Numbered from the stretch's first letter, positions 11,367 to 22,696 are shown. The stretch is DNA of 64,000 bases from Armillaria gallica (GCA_037576215.1 JBANDB010000010.1:2232001-2296000), one strand, 5' to 3'. The notes: a model not told the origin generated them from the letters alone. A program made the numbers and translations.

Positions 11367-13118
11367 GTTGAACATGCCATGGGAAAATCTATTTGGGGTA
11401 TCACAGCTTTTGCCAAATTGACTGTCTGAGGGTATCGTGGGAACCTTTTCTATTCCTTGTCAGCTTGGTCGGTCTCTCTTTGCCTGGTCCATTTCGTTGG
11501 GGGTCCCTACGTTTTCCATTTGTTCATCCTCTTTTCTCCATGTATTGTTTCACTTTTTATAACTGTTGTATAATTTGTACATTTTTATTTTATTGCGACA
11601 TGACATCCATACATATTGTACTGCACACACTCCCATGCAACTGCCCTATCCCTTCCTTATGTGGTGAACATGTTCTGTCCCTCCTCCATATCCTCCTCTC
11701 CTTGTCATCTTTTTGCATCTCCTCGGGTCTCCTCCTCCTCGTATTCAAACCCGATCTTCCTCTTCAGCGTTGCCCCCGATGAACCTGCTCCGCTTTGTCT
11801 GTTGCCATTTTTCCTGTCTCGACTTGTGTTCTGAAATGTCAAGGTTGGTCACATACATCCTCTGGTTACCCGCCATACTCACCGTAGTATGTTCGCAGTT
11901 GACCATCGCTATTGCTCACAGTATCATTTTCATCTTCATGTTATCACCCTTGCACTTCACGAATAAAATGGAAAACTGTGCTTTGACTATATCGCCAGTC
12001 CTGAATGCGTGTGGCTTCGTTGTCATATATCTGGTGACCATTAGCATTTGCGACCATGTACATTTATCTTGCTCACCTTTTCTTCCCTCTGTCTACGATG
12101 CCTCTATAGTATCTCACCACGTTCTCTTCGGTGTGCACCATGCTATTTCCTGCTAGCCATGCCAGTACGCCTTTTGGGTCCACGTCATTGTCGAAGAGTA
12201 TGCCTGTCTCTCACTCGGTTTTGCTTCGGCTCCTGACATATCAGTTGGACAGATCCAGCACGTCGTAACTCTGTACCTGGTTCAGGGTCCATTTGAGCAA
12301 TTGACCTTGATGGAATTCCTGTTCTCCTGTATGTTGGATCTCCTTCAGTGCGCTTATGGCATCGTCGAAGGTTGAGCTGTTGAACCCCGTGATTGTAATG
12401 GACTGACTAAGGAACCTCAGTTTCTCTCGCATTCCGCTGGAATGGTGTGTGAGCGCAGCTTCTGAACACGAGTGTCAACTCATGGTGTCTCTCTCTTGAT
12501 AGGTGGCAGGTTCATGTGTATGATCGCACCCGTCACAGTGAATACCATCTCCTCCTTCTCTCCTGACTTGTCGTCTTGTTTCATGAGTCGCCAGGACTGT
12601 TCTTCATCATTCGATTTTACCTCAACGCCTGTGAGCACAGTCGTCTCCTTCATATGACATCAGTTTGTATGCCATGCTCCCGGAATTCATACTCACCTTG
12701 AATAACCTTGTCAGATGCAACAAGTCCTTCGATGCTCTCTCTGCTGCCAGACTTTCTACCGTGTGTCCTGTTTCGTGTGTGAGTTTGTCATTAGTCTTAA
12801 ACATATTGATTATTTACTCGCTTCTTTTATGGCATAGTATTGGTCCATATCTGCACTTTTGCTGGATGGTTGGTGGTTCCCCTTCATGAGGGTGTTGTTT
12901 GATCTTGCTGGTTGTTGTTGTTGGTCTGTTAATATGTATGGCGATAACACCTGTCGTTCCCTTTTTCATGCGTGATTGGCTTACTTACTCCCTTTCACCT
13001 TGTTGGTGTTTGAGCGTGCCCGCTTTGCCTGCTATCATGGTCATGCTGCTGCCTTGCGCCTTACTTTGGTCTGATACTATCCGCGTTCATCATATGGACA
13101 GCAGCTGTTTCATGCCCT
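11367..13118 (+). other. Degraded or heavily spliced coding region
   Basis: Many short open segments with possible introns are present (for example after an acceptor near 11767, VAPDEPAPLC; near 11889, MFAVDHRYCSQYHFHLH; and near 12238). Internal stops break every chain I tried. A minus-strand open frame (12241-12432) also looks protein-like but has no support around it. This may be the 5' part of the gene ending at 13619. I cannot give a gene model. Confidence 0.3.
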
Positions 13119-13619
13119 GTGATACCTTGGTGTCTGCATTTCTGGTGCATGGGGCATGGCGATTTTGCCACCATATCTTATGTGTGCCATAACGGCCATG
13201 AAGAGCCACAGCATGCCAAGCTGTGCTGCATTATCAAGCCTGGGGGAGTGGGTTGGGAGACGCTGCAGCAGTTTCTCGACAGATGTAAATCGAGACCGAT
13301 TTGTTGTACTGTCACATCTTGCACAGTATGCGGTTCCAATGTCACAGAGTGTCATAGGTACCAGTATGCCCCGCCATTACTGAGCATGGCTGCCGCTTTC
13401 ACAGATGCGCTGCCTGACCCTGAGATATGCTTGGACGTTAAAAGCTGCATCATAGTATACCATATAGCAGGGATTGTGTATTACGGGACTAATCATTTCA
13501 CTGTGCGCTTCATCGATCTTGAGAATAACGTGTGGTTCAACGATGGGATGATACATGGCAGAAATGCCATCATGGAAGGTACACTCGATAAGGTCGATCT
13601 CATGTGTGCGGCGATGTGA
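13119..13619 (+). CDS. C-terminal exon with ubiquitin-hydrolase-like His box
   Basis: The open frame ends at 13617-13619 and starts within the coding region (the true exon start is probably near 13173). It contains paired cysteines (TSCTVCG near residues 67-73) and then YHIAGIVYYGTNHFTVRFID and VWFNDGM. The spacing of His and Asp resembles the C-terminal catalytic His box of USP-type papain-fold ubiquitin hydrolases, in which a hydrophobic strand and Tyr precede His and W-x-x-D-D or W-x-N-D-G follows. The catalytic Cys would lie upstream and I could not find it. It may be a transposon- or repeat-associated domain rather than a housekeeping enzyme. Assignment to USP is by motif memory only. 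Confidence 0.4.
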   Translation: MIPWCLHFWCMGHGDFATISYVCHNGHEEPQHAKLCCIIKPGGVGWETLQQFLDRCKSRPICCTVTSCTVCGSNVTECHRYQYAPPLLSMAAAFTDALPDPEICLDVKSCIIVYHIAGIVYYGTNHFTVRFIDLENNVWFNDGMIHGRNAIMEGTLDKVDLMCAAM

Positions 13620-13766
13620 TGGGTAAGTCCCACAATCACTTTATCTACAGACGGACATGAACAAAATGTAAGGCATAAAGGTCAGTGTAATATTATAAAC
13701 TAAAAAAAAAACCAGAAAAAAATACATAGGACTCGGACCTGCCATGCAGATGCATTGGCCCTCTCC

Positions 13767-13866
13767 GACTAGTATCAAGACAGATTATTGAACTGAAGGC
13801 TGTTGGATCATAAGTGCTCTTTTTTTGGAGTGATATACACAGCGCAAGTGACTTACTATTCGAACT
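13767..13866 (-). repeat. Array upstream module, orphan copy
   Basis: This is a copy of the module found upstream of every array unit (core on the minus strand: GTTCGAATAGTAAGTCACTT, then GCGCTGTGTATATCAC and AGAGCACTTATGATCC). On this strand its gene should lie to the left, but no family gene is present there. The neighbouring unit was probably lost at the array edge. Confidence 0.6.
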
Positions 13867-13989
13867 CATTTCTTCACATTCAATGGTACCAGCCCATGGT
13901 TGTTGTGCTTGTGTCCGAGTTGGGGCATGTGCCCTTGGACAGCCGGCCGCGGTGTCAGCGGGATTCGGGATTAGGTGAATTCCCTTTCA

Positions 13990-14640
13990 GTACAGTGTAA
14001 TATCTGTACTGCTGTTGTAGTTCAACGGGGTCAAGCACGAATGCTATAGTTTTATCAAACTAGTTCCAAGTGTTGAGTGATTGGGGATAGTGTGTGGGGA
14101 TAATGGGGATAATAGAGTGCTTGGTGAGATGTGTGTTATGAGAATGACGTGAGTGTGTTCAAAATTGGTAATGTTGGTAATAGTCGAGAGTGGTAATGCA
14201 GGTTTTGTGGATGGAATGGTAATATCGTTGGCTGGAGTCGAGAGTGATAATGCTATTGGTAATCAAGAATGATAATATTGCTAGTATCCAAGAATAGTTT
14301 GTTAAGCTCTTGTAAAATCTCTTGAGGCGCTGAAATATTCAGGTCTTGTAATCTTATAGTGTAATCTGTGGGGTAATTGTCTCTGAATTGTTCTACTCCT
14401 ACTTTCACATATTTATACTATTCTACTGTTTGTATCTAGGTTTGTTCAATCCAGTGGTTGGCTATGTTAGACCAGTGCCTATGACACTGGTTTTATGCAG
14501 TGTGTACTGACTTTATCCTGTGTTCACACTGGTTCCTGCCTGTGTGAGTACTGGCTTGATCCTATGTTCTACATTTCTATTCCTTCTACACTCCTTCCTT
14601 CTTTATTAGTATTCCCTTGTTAAGTCTGGCTTCAGCCTGA
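13990..14640. mobile_element. Possible solo LTR-like insert
   Basis: About 650 bases interrupt the spacer block relative to its copies near 20.4 and 32.2 kb. The insert begins near TGTAATATCTGTACTGC and contains a GGGGTCAAGCACGAATGC stretch that reminds me of fungal Copia-type LTRs. It ends near TTCCTTCTACA. I found no convincing target-site duplication, so the boundaries are approximate. Confidence 0.3.
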
Positions 14641-16654
14641 CAGCAGTCCATGTATACTCGTGGGATGTGTCCTCCACCATGGACATAGCTCTCATTTTCT
14701 CCTCAGATAGTAGACCATCCGCATTTTTTGCCTCTTCGAACAATTGAGCTGCTCCTTGGGGAGAATGAGAAGCGAAATGATTGCCACATGACACATCTGG
14801 AGCAAAGTTGAAAGAACGGCCAATTTTGCGAAATTCTCTAGACATTCAAGGCTTGGAAAAAAAAAAGCCTCAATGAAATGCCCCCTGAAGGTCATTTACA
14901 AGTACATGCGTACACGGTCATAGCTCATTTACGCAATTTGAATATGGAACTTTCAGGAGTACCTATGCCATGTCGTGTTGACTTTTCCATTGATTGTAGG
15001 ATGTCTACTCAGGGTCACCTTTTGATAGTGGGTCCTTCTTCTCAGTGCCCATAGATGAACTCTAGTTCTGTTTGTTTAATGGTGCCTCATTTCATTCAAA
15101 TGTCTCTATTTCGTTGACCTTTTTCTGTAGGCATCGTGTTTTCCCTCAGCTTGATACCTGGCGAGCAGACAGTCTTGCTCAGGAAGCTTGCAAGCAAATG
15201 ACGCTGTTCAACGTAACGGTCACTCATGCGCGTGAGTCTACATACGAGTCCAAAATAATCTCGTGGTACTAGATGTAATTCTAGTCTTCCTCGACCACGA
15301 TACCTCCATAAAGTTACTCAAAGCCACTCTCAGGAATCGCATATCATTCTAGTTCAAAAGACGAATCATGGAAAGGATATCCTGTCAAAATTTCAGCTAT
15401 ATGCAAAGCAATACGTGATGGATCCTAGCTGCGGACATCAAGAAACCTCGAACGAAGCTACTTATGATGACAGATTCTTAAAGCGGGTCGACTCTCAACA
15501 CCTTTGATTCATCGTGTTCCTTCTCCATTCTCTGATGTCCCAGAATTTGGCGGCTCCTTATCTGGCCAGGTTTCTCGAGCATAGCGAGAAATTTTCTCTT
15601 GTTCTTTTATTCAACCTGAACTTGAATTACCGCTTTTGATCTATTTAAAGCCCTGGCCCAGGCAGTAGCACAAGACCACGATTTACATGGGTATGTACCA
15701 ACCAAGGGCATCACACTCCTACTGCATGTGAGTGCGGGCCCCAGTGTCGCTGCAGGTTGGTTTTATCTTTGCTAGTGGCGTCCACTTTCCAAGTTCTGAA
15801 TATCATGTCATGGACACTCTGGACTATACTTCTCACCGGTTACTTGGAAAACTTGCGATAGAGAGGACTTTTTGGTCGAGCATCTTTCCACAACTCGATA
15901 CACCGTGTGTTATTTAGCGGGATAGAGCTTTTTTCTCCTCACACTGATTGATGTCGATCGTATGTCTCTTGCTCTACATATATAACAGTTACAATTATAG
16001 TTCTTCATTCTTGATGTCAGGTATCACCCATCTTTCTTTGGTCTCCTTATGGTTCATGTCTCTAGTATAATGGATCGTACGTGGATTTAAGTAACAATTA
16101 ATGCATAATAATGATATCTTTTCAACAGAGAGAAGATGATATTGCGTCAGTGGGGAAGCTTGCGTGAAGGTAATGGTGGCGGTGCAGACAAGGAAGGATT
16201 AAAGAGATCTGATGCATCACTCCTACTCGAGGAGTGGTAAGACGGGGGCGCAGAACCACTGTATGTGAGCTCCATCTCCTCTTCCATGTACATGATCTGT
16301 TGTCGTAGCCGCCCGATTTCTTCTTTGTATTCAGTTCAAGAAGATTGAGATAGTCTTCTAGGAATATCCAACAGCTCGGACGCAATGGATTCCGCGCACG
16401 TGGCAGAAGTCAAGATGGGGGTGAGGATTGGATGGGGTACAGAAGTCATCCTGGCATTGTTATCACCGCTAGTGTTGTTACTAGCTCTGTTGTGAGATTT
16501 TCTTCTTTGCCAGAGGATGAATAGTAAAACAAGGATGACAGCAGAAGCTATAGATCCAACGACACTGCCAGCGATAACTGCTGGAGTCGTTTTACGAGAG
16601 GAACTGGTATTTGTTGACCTAGCGACCGACTTGTGAGAAAGTATAGCCCCTGGC

Positions 16655-17333
16655 TAGTGTTGCCATGGCTCAGCTTGGAGTCGCCGAGTCGTCGAGCAGA
16701 GTCGAGTCACACTGAGCAGAGTCACAAAAATGACTCGGGCCCAAAACGGCTTGACTCGGCTTCGACTCGACTTTTGATGGCTTGAAGCCAGCCGAGTCAA
16801 TGACTTCATCCAATTTTGGAAGAGTTATCTCTACCTCGTCCTAGTGGGCATAGACCGTGATTTATGTGCACCTGATATTGAGCTGATATGATTTTGTCTG
16901 CCTTAGAGTGACCGCCACTTGATACCCTCCCTTTTTGATGAATTACTGACCATCGGCATTCAAATGGCAGGTAGGCATCCAAATTAAATAACGTGAGAAA
17001 ATATTATCTAAATCGCCGTATTTTTGCCGCCTTACGTTCTCATGCCAACTAGTTTCAGTCCTTGCTATATGTATACCCCTCACAGCTTGAGAAAAGCATA
17101 AAATTTACATATGGCTACATTTATTATGGGATTTCGAGCTATCTCTGCATATAAATCATCAGTTATTGAAGTGTACTTTTTGCACTTTCCTATTTGGGTA
17201 GGCGATCAATGACTCAGTGACTTGGAGCCGAGTCGAGCCGAAGTCAATCATTTCATTTGACTTCGGAGTCGATCCGGAGCCGAGTCATCCGAAGTCAAGC
17301 TGAGTCGAGTCGAGTCGAGCCGTGGCAACACTA
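16655..17333. mobile_element. hAT-type MITE (679 bp)
   Basis: The terminal inverted repeats are TAGTGTTGCCAYGGCTC (left from 16655, right ending at 17333). An exact 8-bp target duplication CCCCTGGC flanks them (16647-16654 and 17334-17341). TAGNG-type ends with 8-bp duplications are the hAT hallmark. Subterminal GAGTCGA repeats at both ends (for example 17301-17320) look like transposase-binding repeats. There is no coding capacity. It disrupts array unit A. Confidence 0.9.
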
Positions 17334-17625
17334 CCCCTGGCATCGTGTTTCACTTACAGAGTGTCATATACAGTCAGCACAGAGTAAGATACAGCGAGAA
17401 CAGTAGTCAAGGGAGCCTGAGGTGGCATGAAAGCAGTAATCGAAGATGGAGTGGGAGCAGTAGTCGATGATGGTGTGACAGCAGCAGTCACTGTTCTATT
17501 GGACGGTCACTATGAAAACATGTCAATCTTTGGGCAGCATCGAGAAACGGACTCAGTGCTGGATATACTTGGCTAAGCTTCAGCAACATTAAAAGTATTG
17601 ATTAGACGTACTCTGTAACAGTCAT

Positions 17626-17886
17626 CAAGGGGTGGCGGAAATAAAATCGCAGACATGACATACATTGTCGTGTATAAGGCCCTCCCCCCCTCCCCCTTCC
17701 TACCATATATGGATAGCTTAACACCCTCACAATATATCCCATTAATATAAGACTATCACTCTATGCCTCATTAGGGCCTCTTTCAGTGCTATATAAGGTA
17801 AGTCAGCATCGTGTTTAAGGTCAGGACCCCTCCCCCCCTCCCCCCCTACCCTCTTTGCCAGAATTTAGCCGCGCCTCCCCCCCTTG
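17626..17886. mobile_element. hAT-like MITE (261 bp)
   Basis: The ends are CAAGGGG and CCCCTTG, imperfectly continuing as GGCGG-type sequence, flanked by an exact 8-bp duplication ACAGTCAT (17618-17625 and 17887-17894). Removing the insert and one duplication restores exon 3 of unit A up to its donor, in line with unit C. The interior is C-rich and non-coding. Confidence 0.85.
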
Positions 17887-18362
17887 ACAGTCATGGTCGC
17901 CGTGAATTCAACGCTTTGGATCCTTATTGAAACAACAGTCACTGCTCTATGAAAGATTCTTAGGATTAGATTTGTGGTGGATATCAGATTGAAAGGGACG
18001 ATGCCTCACGAAACTTCAGAGATCGTCGCAGTAGTAGTAGCACTGTCATGTTTATAAGAGGGATGCTTGACCAGTCAGTGCCAAATGGATACCACCGAAA
18101 GGGTCAAAGTGTTTCTTACAGTGTTGGAGCGTCACCATTAATAGTTTCGCTATTAACAATAGCAGTTCCGCCATTAACAATAACTCCACTATCGTTCACA
18201 TTTCTACTCATTGTGGCACAAGAGGAGAACCGAGAATGATCAAGAGGTTAAGGAGAATCTAATGGGACCAGGTCACCGAAGAGTATAAGAAGAGAAGATG
18301 GATGGACCTACGAGTGAGGGGGACGGCGACCAGAGCCCAGAATAACCCACTACAATTGTGCA

Positions 18363-18368
18363 TTTATA
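18363..18368 (-). promoter_or_regulatory. TATA box of unit A
   Basis: TATAAA on the minus strand, about 150 bases before the start codon. It is followed by the family's pyrimidine-rich stretch ending CTCGTAGGTC, the likely transcription start area. The same arrangement precedes units B, D, E and F. Confidence 0.65.
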
Positions 18369-18634
18369 CGCAACGACTAGGCCTATTTAGGAAAAAATGC
18401 TCCCATGCTAAAGCAGCCTGAAGGTGAATACACTGATCATCTATTGATTGACCACGTAGATCAAACGAGTTCTATACTCAAGCCGACGGAGAGTCACGGC
18501 ACAAATAGGAATCCTACTCTGCACGAGTTGTTTCATGACGTTCAGTGCATTGAAATGCAGGTTCTACAGAGGATGCAAGTGTCCAGACTCCAGTATGAGA
18601 TGGAACAGAACCAACCCGTCGAAGTAGGAGTCGT

Positions 18635-18726
18635 GAAGGTCCTAGATATCATGATCTGATCAAACAGCCGAATGCTTTTACCAAATGATACTCGGAGTTT
18701 TTGTAGAGCAACTTACTGTTCGAACG
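18635..18726 (-). repeat. Array upstream module of unit A
   Basis: This shares GTTCGAACAGTAAGTTGC, then an AGCATTCGG-like box and GATCATGATATCTAGGACC with the other units. It lies about 270-360 bases upstream of the TATA box and is probably part of the conserved promoter region. Confidence 0.6.
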
Positions 18727-18933
18727 CATTTCTCCCATGGCAGCCTGTAGTCGTTGTACTCACAGCAACATGATACGACTTGAACTATGGTCCGGATGAA
18801 TCATGATACGAATAAGTAACATGATCAATAGACGAGAGCTGTGTTACTCATGCGTTTCTACGTTTTTGGATTGTCCGTGGGTTTAAACAACTCATAATGA
18901 TATCGTATTCTATACAGAGAAGACGAGATTGTA

Positions 18934-19875
18934 TCAGCGGGCAATCTCGCGGGAAGGCGAAGGCGGCGGTGGTGATGAGGAAAGTTCAAAAGGATCTGAA
19001 ATATCACTCCTAGGCGAGGAGCGATAAGAGGGTGGTGGAGAACCACTGTGCATGAGGTCGATCTTCTCTTCCATATACCTGATCTGTTGTTGTAGCCTCT
19101 CGATCTCCTCTTCGTATGCATTTCGAGAAGATCGAGATAGTCTTCTAGGAATGGCCAACAACTCGGATGTAATGGATTCGCTGGATCCGTTGCGTGTGGA
19201 GGATGGTAAGATCAAGGTGAGGTGAGGATTAGGTACGGGGATCATCCCGGGACCATTATCACCACTAATGTTGTCACTAGCCATGTTGCGATATTTTCTT
19301 CTTCGCCAGAAAAAGAAGAGTAGGGCAAAGACAACAACGGAGGCCAAGGGTCTGATGACACTGCCGGCGATGACTGCTGGAGTTGTCTTATGAGAAGAGT
19401 CAGTACTTGATGAACAACAGACCCCTGTAGTATGAGAGGAAGTGGCCCCCGACGAAGAGGCCCGGAGAGAAGTAGATGAACTGAGAGCAGTGGTCACTTG
19501 TCCATTCCGTGACGTGTCAGACTTTGAGCGCTGTGTTGAAATCTCAGGTCTGCCAGTGCGTGAAACACCGGGCTGAGCTTCGGCAACAGTAAAGGTATTA
19601 ATTCAGACTTACTCTCCCTACGTAAGGAGTGGTGGGAGCCTGATTTCGGTGTTTTGGGTAGACCTTGAAGTAATCGTCGATCATCTATGGAATTTTTGTT
19701 ACTATGTAGATTTTGGGATTGAAGGGGACAAGGACTTACGACACTACTGCGCTCTCCGATACACTATTATATTTATAAGAGAGGGGGGTTCGTTAGTCAG
19801 TCCCAAAAGTATTATGACCGAAAGGGCCAAACTGATTAGTACGAACGTTGAAGTGATCCCAGTTGAAATACTCAT
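18934..19875 (-). CDS. Array unit B: single-pass membrane protein, possibly decaying
   Basis: The start ATG is at 19873-19875 (MSISTGITS). Exon 1 can end in phase 2 at a GTTCGT donor. The 3' exon is open from at least 19497 to 18934 and encodes a Ser/Thr-rich outer stretch, SHKTTPAVIAG, a membrane helix (PLASVVVFALLFFFW) and RRRKYRN. These are followed by the coiled-coil start RNAYEEEIERLQQQ, PPPSYRSS, DISDPF and PPSPSR. The PPSY motif is a WW-domain ligand and PxxPxR an SH3 ligand (known chemistry; the partner is inferred). Compared with unit C, exon 3 has in-frame stops, the exon 4 acceptor is ACGG instead of ATAG, and the donor after exon 4 is GTCGGG. The outer part must therefore be spliced differently or is failing. 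Confidence 0.55.
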
Positions 19876-20039
19876 TGCGGCGAGATTAAGGGGGGGCGAG
19901 AGGAGATACGAGAAGATGGTAGTGCAAAGTAGAGCCTAATGAGATCGGCTCGGTGAAGAATGTGGTGAGAGCAACTAGATTGACCTACGAGGAAAGGAGA
20001 TGGACAGAGCCTAGTAAAAGGGCCCATGACAACTGAGGA

Positions 20040-20045
20040 TTTATA
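20040..20045 (-). promoter_or_regulatory. TATA box of unit B
   Basis: TATAAA on the minus strand, 165 bases before the ATG, followed downstream by CCTCGTAGGTC as in the other units. Confidence 0.6.
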
Positions 20046-20234
20046 TTCAAAGACACTTCAGTGATGAGGATGGATACACTGATCATCGAGAAGGTCAAAA
20101 TAATTGACCGTATTGATCAAAAGGATTCTTTATGAGCCCTAAAACAGCCGTGGCACTAAATGAAAAAAAAAACCCCATTTCATGATGGGTCGAATCAAAT
20201 CATCAAGGTGGGGATCGTGAAATTAGTCGTGGGG

Positions 20235-20342
20235 GACCTAGATATCAGGATATGATCATTGAACCGATGACTGTTACTATTGGATAATAAATGCACTTCT
20301 TTGGGAGCGATATACACAGCGCAAGTGACTTACTACTCGAAC
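20235..20342 (-). repeat. Array upstream module of unit B
   Basis: A near-complete copy of the shared module: GTTCGAGTAGTAAGTCACTT, GCGCTGTGTATATCGC, a CATTTATTATCC variant of the third box, and GATCATATCCTGATATC. Confidence 0.65.
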
Positions 20343-21513
20343 ACATCTCTTCGGACCCATTGGTACCAGCCCACGGTCGTTATGCTTACGCAGCTACGGA
20401 GGTTGAAATGTGAAGGTCGGGGCACGTGTTAATCTCTCCGGGACAGCGTCCGTTCAACTTGCGGCCGGTGATAACTATTTTAGGCCTTGACATCTCATTT
20501 TCTTCCGCATCTCTTTTGCCGCTTCGGGGAGCTGGACAATTCAGTTCTTGTGCCATTCCTTTGCGAGAACGAAAGAGCAATCCTGGCCGCAAGCCTAGAG
20601 CAAAGAAAGAACTGCTAATTTTGCGAAATTGAGAAAATTCTTGAAATTCTTCCGACATTCTGGAGGCGGATTGAAAAAAAGGTCGATGGAATGCCCCCCG
20701 AACGTGATCTACAAGTACGTACCGCGTTACACTCACAGCTTAGTGATACAATATCGCACTTCCAGGATTACTTCTCCCTCGATTGTAGGATACCCCCACT
20801 TCAGACTTCTCGGGATCACCGTTTGATCGTGTTCCCTTCTTCTCAGAGCCCATAGAGATCTGAGTCCCGTTTGTTTAATACTTAGTGCTTTGTTTCATCC
20901 AAAATTGTCTCTCCTTCATTGTCCCTTTCCTTTACGCGCTGTTTTTCCTTCTTAAACTTGATGCTCGATGAGCAGACAAACAGCGACATTTACCTGCAAG
21001 CCCATAATGGTTGTTCACGCGTGAGTCTATTGTTCGGTACCGTAGCACTGATTTGTGTAGTACAGACTCTGATCAGTTTCTTTCTCCTGAGGGACGTCGA
21101 CCAGAATAAGTATCTTCCTCCTATTGCTACAGTGACTTTCCATGTTCTGCATCACGTAGCGGATAATCTTGACTATTCTCCTCAATAGTAGCTTAGAGAT
21201 GTTAGGATAGAGCGAAAAGAATTAGTCGAGCGCCTCTCCGAGCCTGCGTCTTGGTACACCCACCGTATATGATTCAGTGAGCTCAAGTTTCGTTTGCTTT
21301 GTTCTTAAGCTGATGAATGTTGATCGTAGGTATGTCTCTCGCTTTGAAACTTATGATTACGGTTACAATCATATTTCTTCATTCTCGATATTAGGTATGA
21401 TCCGTATGCTTGGACCTGGTTATCATCTGTATCCCTAGTACAATTGAGCGTCCGTGGGTCTAAATAATTTATAATAATAATATTTCATTCAACACAGAGA
21501 AGACGAGATTGCG
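20343..21513. repeat. Spacer block between units B and C
   Basis: Non-coding sequence that is a diverged direct copy of about 13.87-15.3 kb and an inverted copy of about 31.3-32.25 kb. Landmarks are CCAGCCCACGGTCG near 20367, GCTAATTTTGCGAAATT near 20612 and the GATGAGCAGACA to GCGTGAGTCTATTG region at 20965-21030. No gene is seen. Confidence 0.55.
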
Positions 21514-22330
21514 TCAGTGGGCAATCTCGCGTGATGGTAAAGGCGGCGGCGGTGATGAGGAACTACCAAAAGGGTCCGAAACATCAACCCTACTACGCGA
21601 GGAGCGGTAAGAGGGTGGCGCGGACGAGAAATTCATCTCCTCGTCTATGAATCTAATCACTTGTCGTAGACGCTCGATCTCATCTTCGTATACAGTTCGA
21701 GAAGATTGGGATAGTCTTCTAGGATCACTGCTAGTAGTAGCATCGTTATCCACATTCCTGCGGCATTGTCGTCTTCGGTGCCAGAGGACGACAATTATGA
21801 CACAGATGATAACAGAAGCTAACGCTCCGAGGACACTGCCAGCGATCACCGCAGGAGTAATCTTACGATGGGAGTCGGAACTAGATGTTGCTCTATCAGA
21901 AAGTTGCCAACTGACCCTTGAGATTTTGTGACTTACGAAGAGGTCTGTAGAGAGGAAGGTATACTGAGAGTGGTCGTCGCCATTCTATTGAAAAGTGAGA
22001 AAACGTGTCAAGCCTTGGGCACTACATCAAAAAGACGGACCCGGTGCTGGATACACTTTGTTAACTTCAGCGACAGTAAACGTATTGATGGTACTTACTT
22101 TGTAACAGTCACGGTCGCCGTGATAATGCTTTGGATACTTGTTGGAATGACTGTCACTTCCCTATGAAAGATTTTCAACATTAGGCTTGTATTAGATCGT
22201 AATGGGACGATGTCTTACTCAATGATCGTCGCATCTTGAGCTGCACTATCACATTTATAAGAGAAAATTTCGCCAGTCAGTACCGAGGGCATGATCACAG
22301 AAAGGGTCAAAGTGAGTCTTACGCTACCAT
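21514..22330 (-). CDS. Array unit C: single-pass membrane protein with PPSY tail (174 aa)
   Basis: Five exons (22323-22330, 22219-22245, 22099-22161, 21937-21984, 21514-21892) total 525 nt and keep one frame. All introns are phase 2, and exon 1 codes only ATGGTAGC. The outer part is Thr/Val/Ser-rich (EVTVIPTSIQS, TATVTVT). One helix follows (about residues 64-86, AGSVLGALASVIICVIIVVL), then HRRRQCRR, predicting outside-N, inside-C without a cleaved signal peptide. The cytoplasmic tail has SRTVYEDEIERLRQ (short coiled coil), PPSY at residues 141-144, and PPLPSR near the end. WW-domain ubiquitin ligases of the Nedd4/Rsp5 type bind PPxY, and SH3 domains bind PxxPxR; both partners are inferred here. 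Its TATA box is at 22433-22438. This is the shortest intact member. Confidence 0.8.
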
Positions 22331-22432
22331 AGTGGAGAGAAGGAGAGTGTATTAAGGTCAAGTCACTGAAGGACGTGGCTAGATCAGCTGCGAGGAAGGG
22401 AGAGAGCTTCAAAGGACCCACTACGACGAGTG

Positions 22433-22438
22433 TTTATA
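22433..22438 (-). promoter_or_regulatory. TATA box of unit C
   Basis: TATAAA on the minus strand about 105 bases before the ATG, followed by a pyrimidine-rich stretch with CCTCGCAGCTG replacing the usual CTCGTAGGTC. Confidence 0.6.
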
Positions 22439-22696
22439 CGCAACGCCGCCTTCTTGACGAAGGTCAATACGCCGATCAGCTAGGAGTTCAAATTGATTGA
22501 GCACGTAGATCAAAATGATTATGTATGAGCCTAAATTGACAGCCATGGCACTGACCCGGACCCTGCGCTACACGGGTGTCAAAACAGGACGCATAGTCAG
22601 CGCTTAGTGCTTTGATATGTTGGTGACAGACAATGCGTCTGGCACCCGGTATGAAATGGACGAAATAAAACCATCGAAGCGGCGGCGTTGAAGAAC

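Larger units (their letters stand above)
13620..16146. other. Non-coding left flank of the membrane-protein array
   Basis: No gene is seen. Stretches here are diverged copies of sequence near 20.3-21.1 kb and inverted copies of 31.3-32.3 kb, for example the segment around TTTTGCGAAATT at 14824, the GTGAGTCTACATAC region near 15231 and AAAGCGGGTCGACTC near 15480. These are spacer sequences duplicated with the array units. Confidence 0.5.
16147..18211 (-). pseudogene. Array unit A: single-pass membrane protein, broken by two MITEs and a stop
   Basis: Exon 1 is 18120-18211 (92 nt, phase 2) and encodes an Asn/Val/Ile-rich start, MSRNVNDSGVIVNGG. Further phase-2 exons follow with family-type SAVTVVSIRIQS. 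The last exon encodes TPAVIAGSVVGS, a membrane helix and the basic QRRKSHNR. It then has SRRLSQSS-like text, a TGA (16336-16338) where relatives have the Arg of SSRTAYEEEI, then LRQQIMYMEEEME, PPSYHSS and a PPLPSR end. Two hAT-type MITEs are inserted: one at 16655-17333 in the outer region, one at 17626-17886 inside exon 3. Without them and the stop the unit matches unit C closely, so inactivation appears recent. The retained PPSY and PPLPSR motifs show what the ancestor looked like. Confidence 0.8.

Noticed and set aside
12241..12432. Minus-strand 63-codon frame that looks protein-like
   Set aside because: Isolated, with no neighbouring exons on that strand. The plus-strand reading of the same bases is equally protein-like.
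18405..18659. 84-codon plus-strand frame as a gene
   Set aside because: It lies over the promoter and upstream module of unit A and its counterparts near other units are not open.
19800..19875. N-terminal signal peptide in unit B (reading on from MSIS into a hydrophobic Leu/Ile stretch)
   Set aside because: The hydrophobic stretch lies in what is intron 1 in units A, C and E, and the phase-2 splice chain excludes it. In other units the same bases contain stops.
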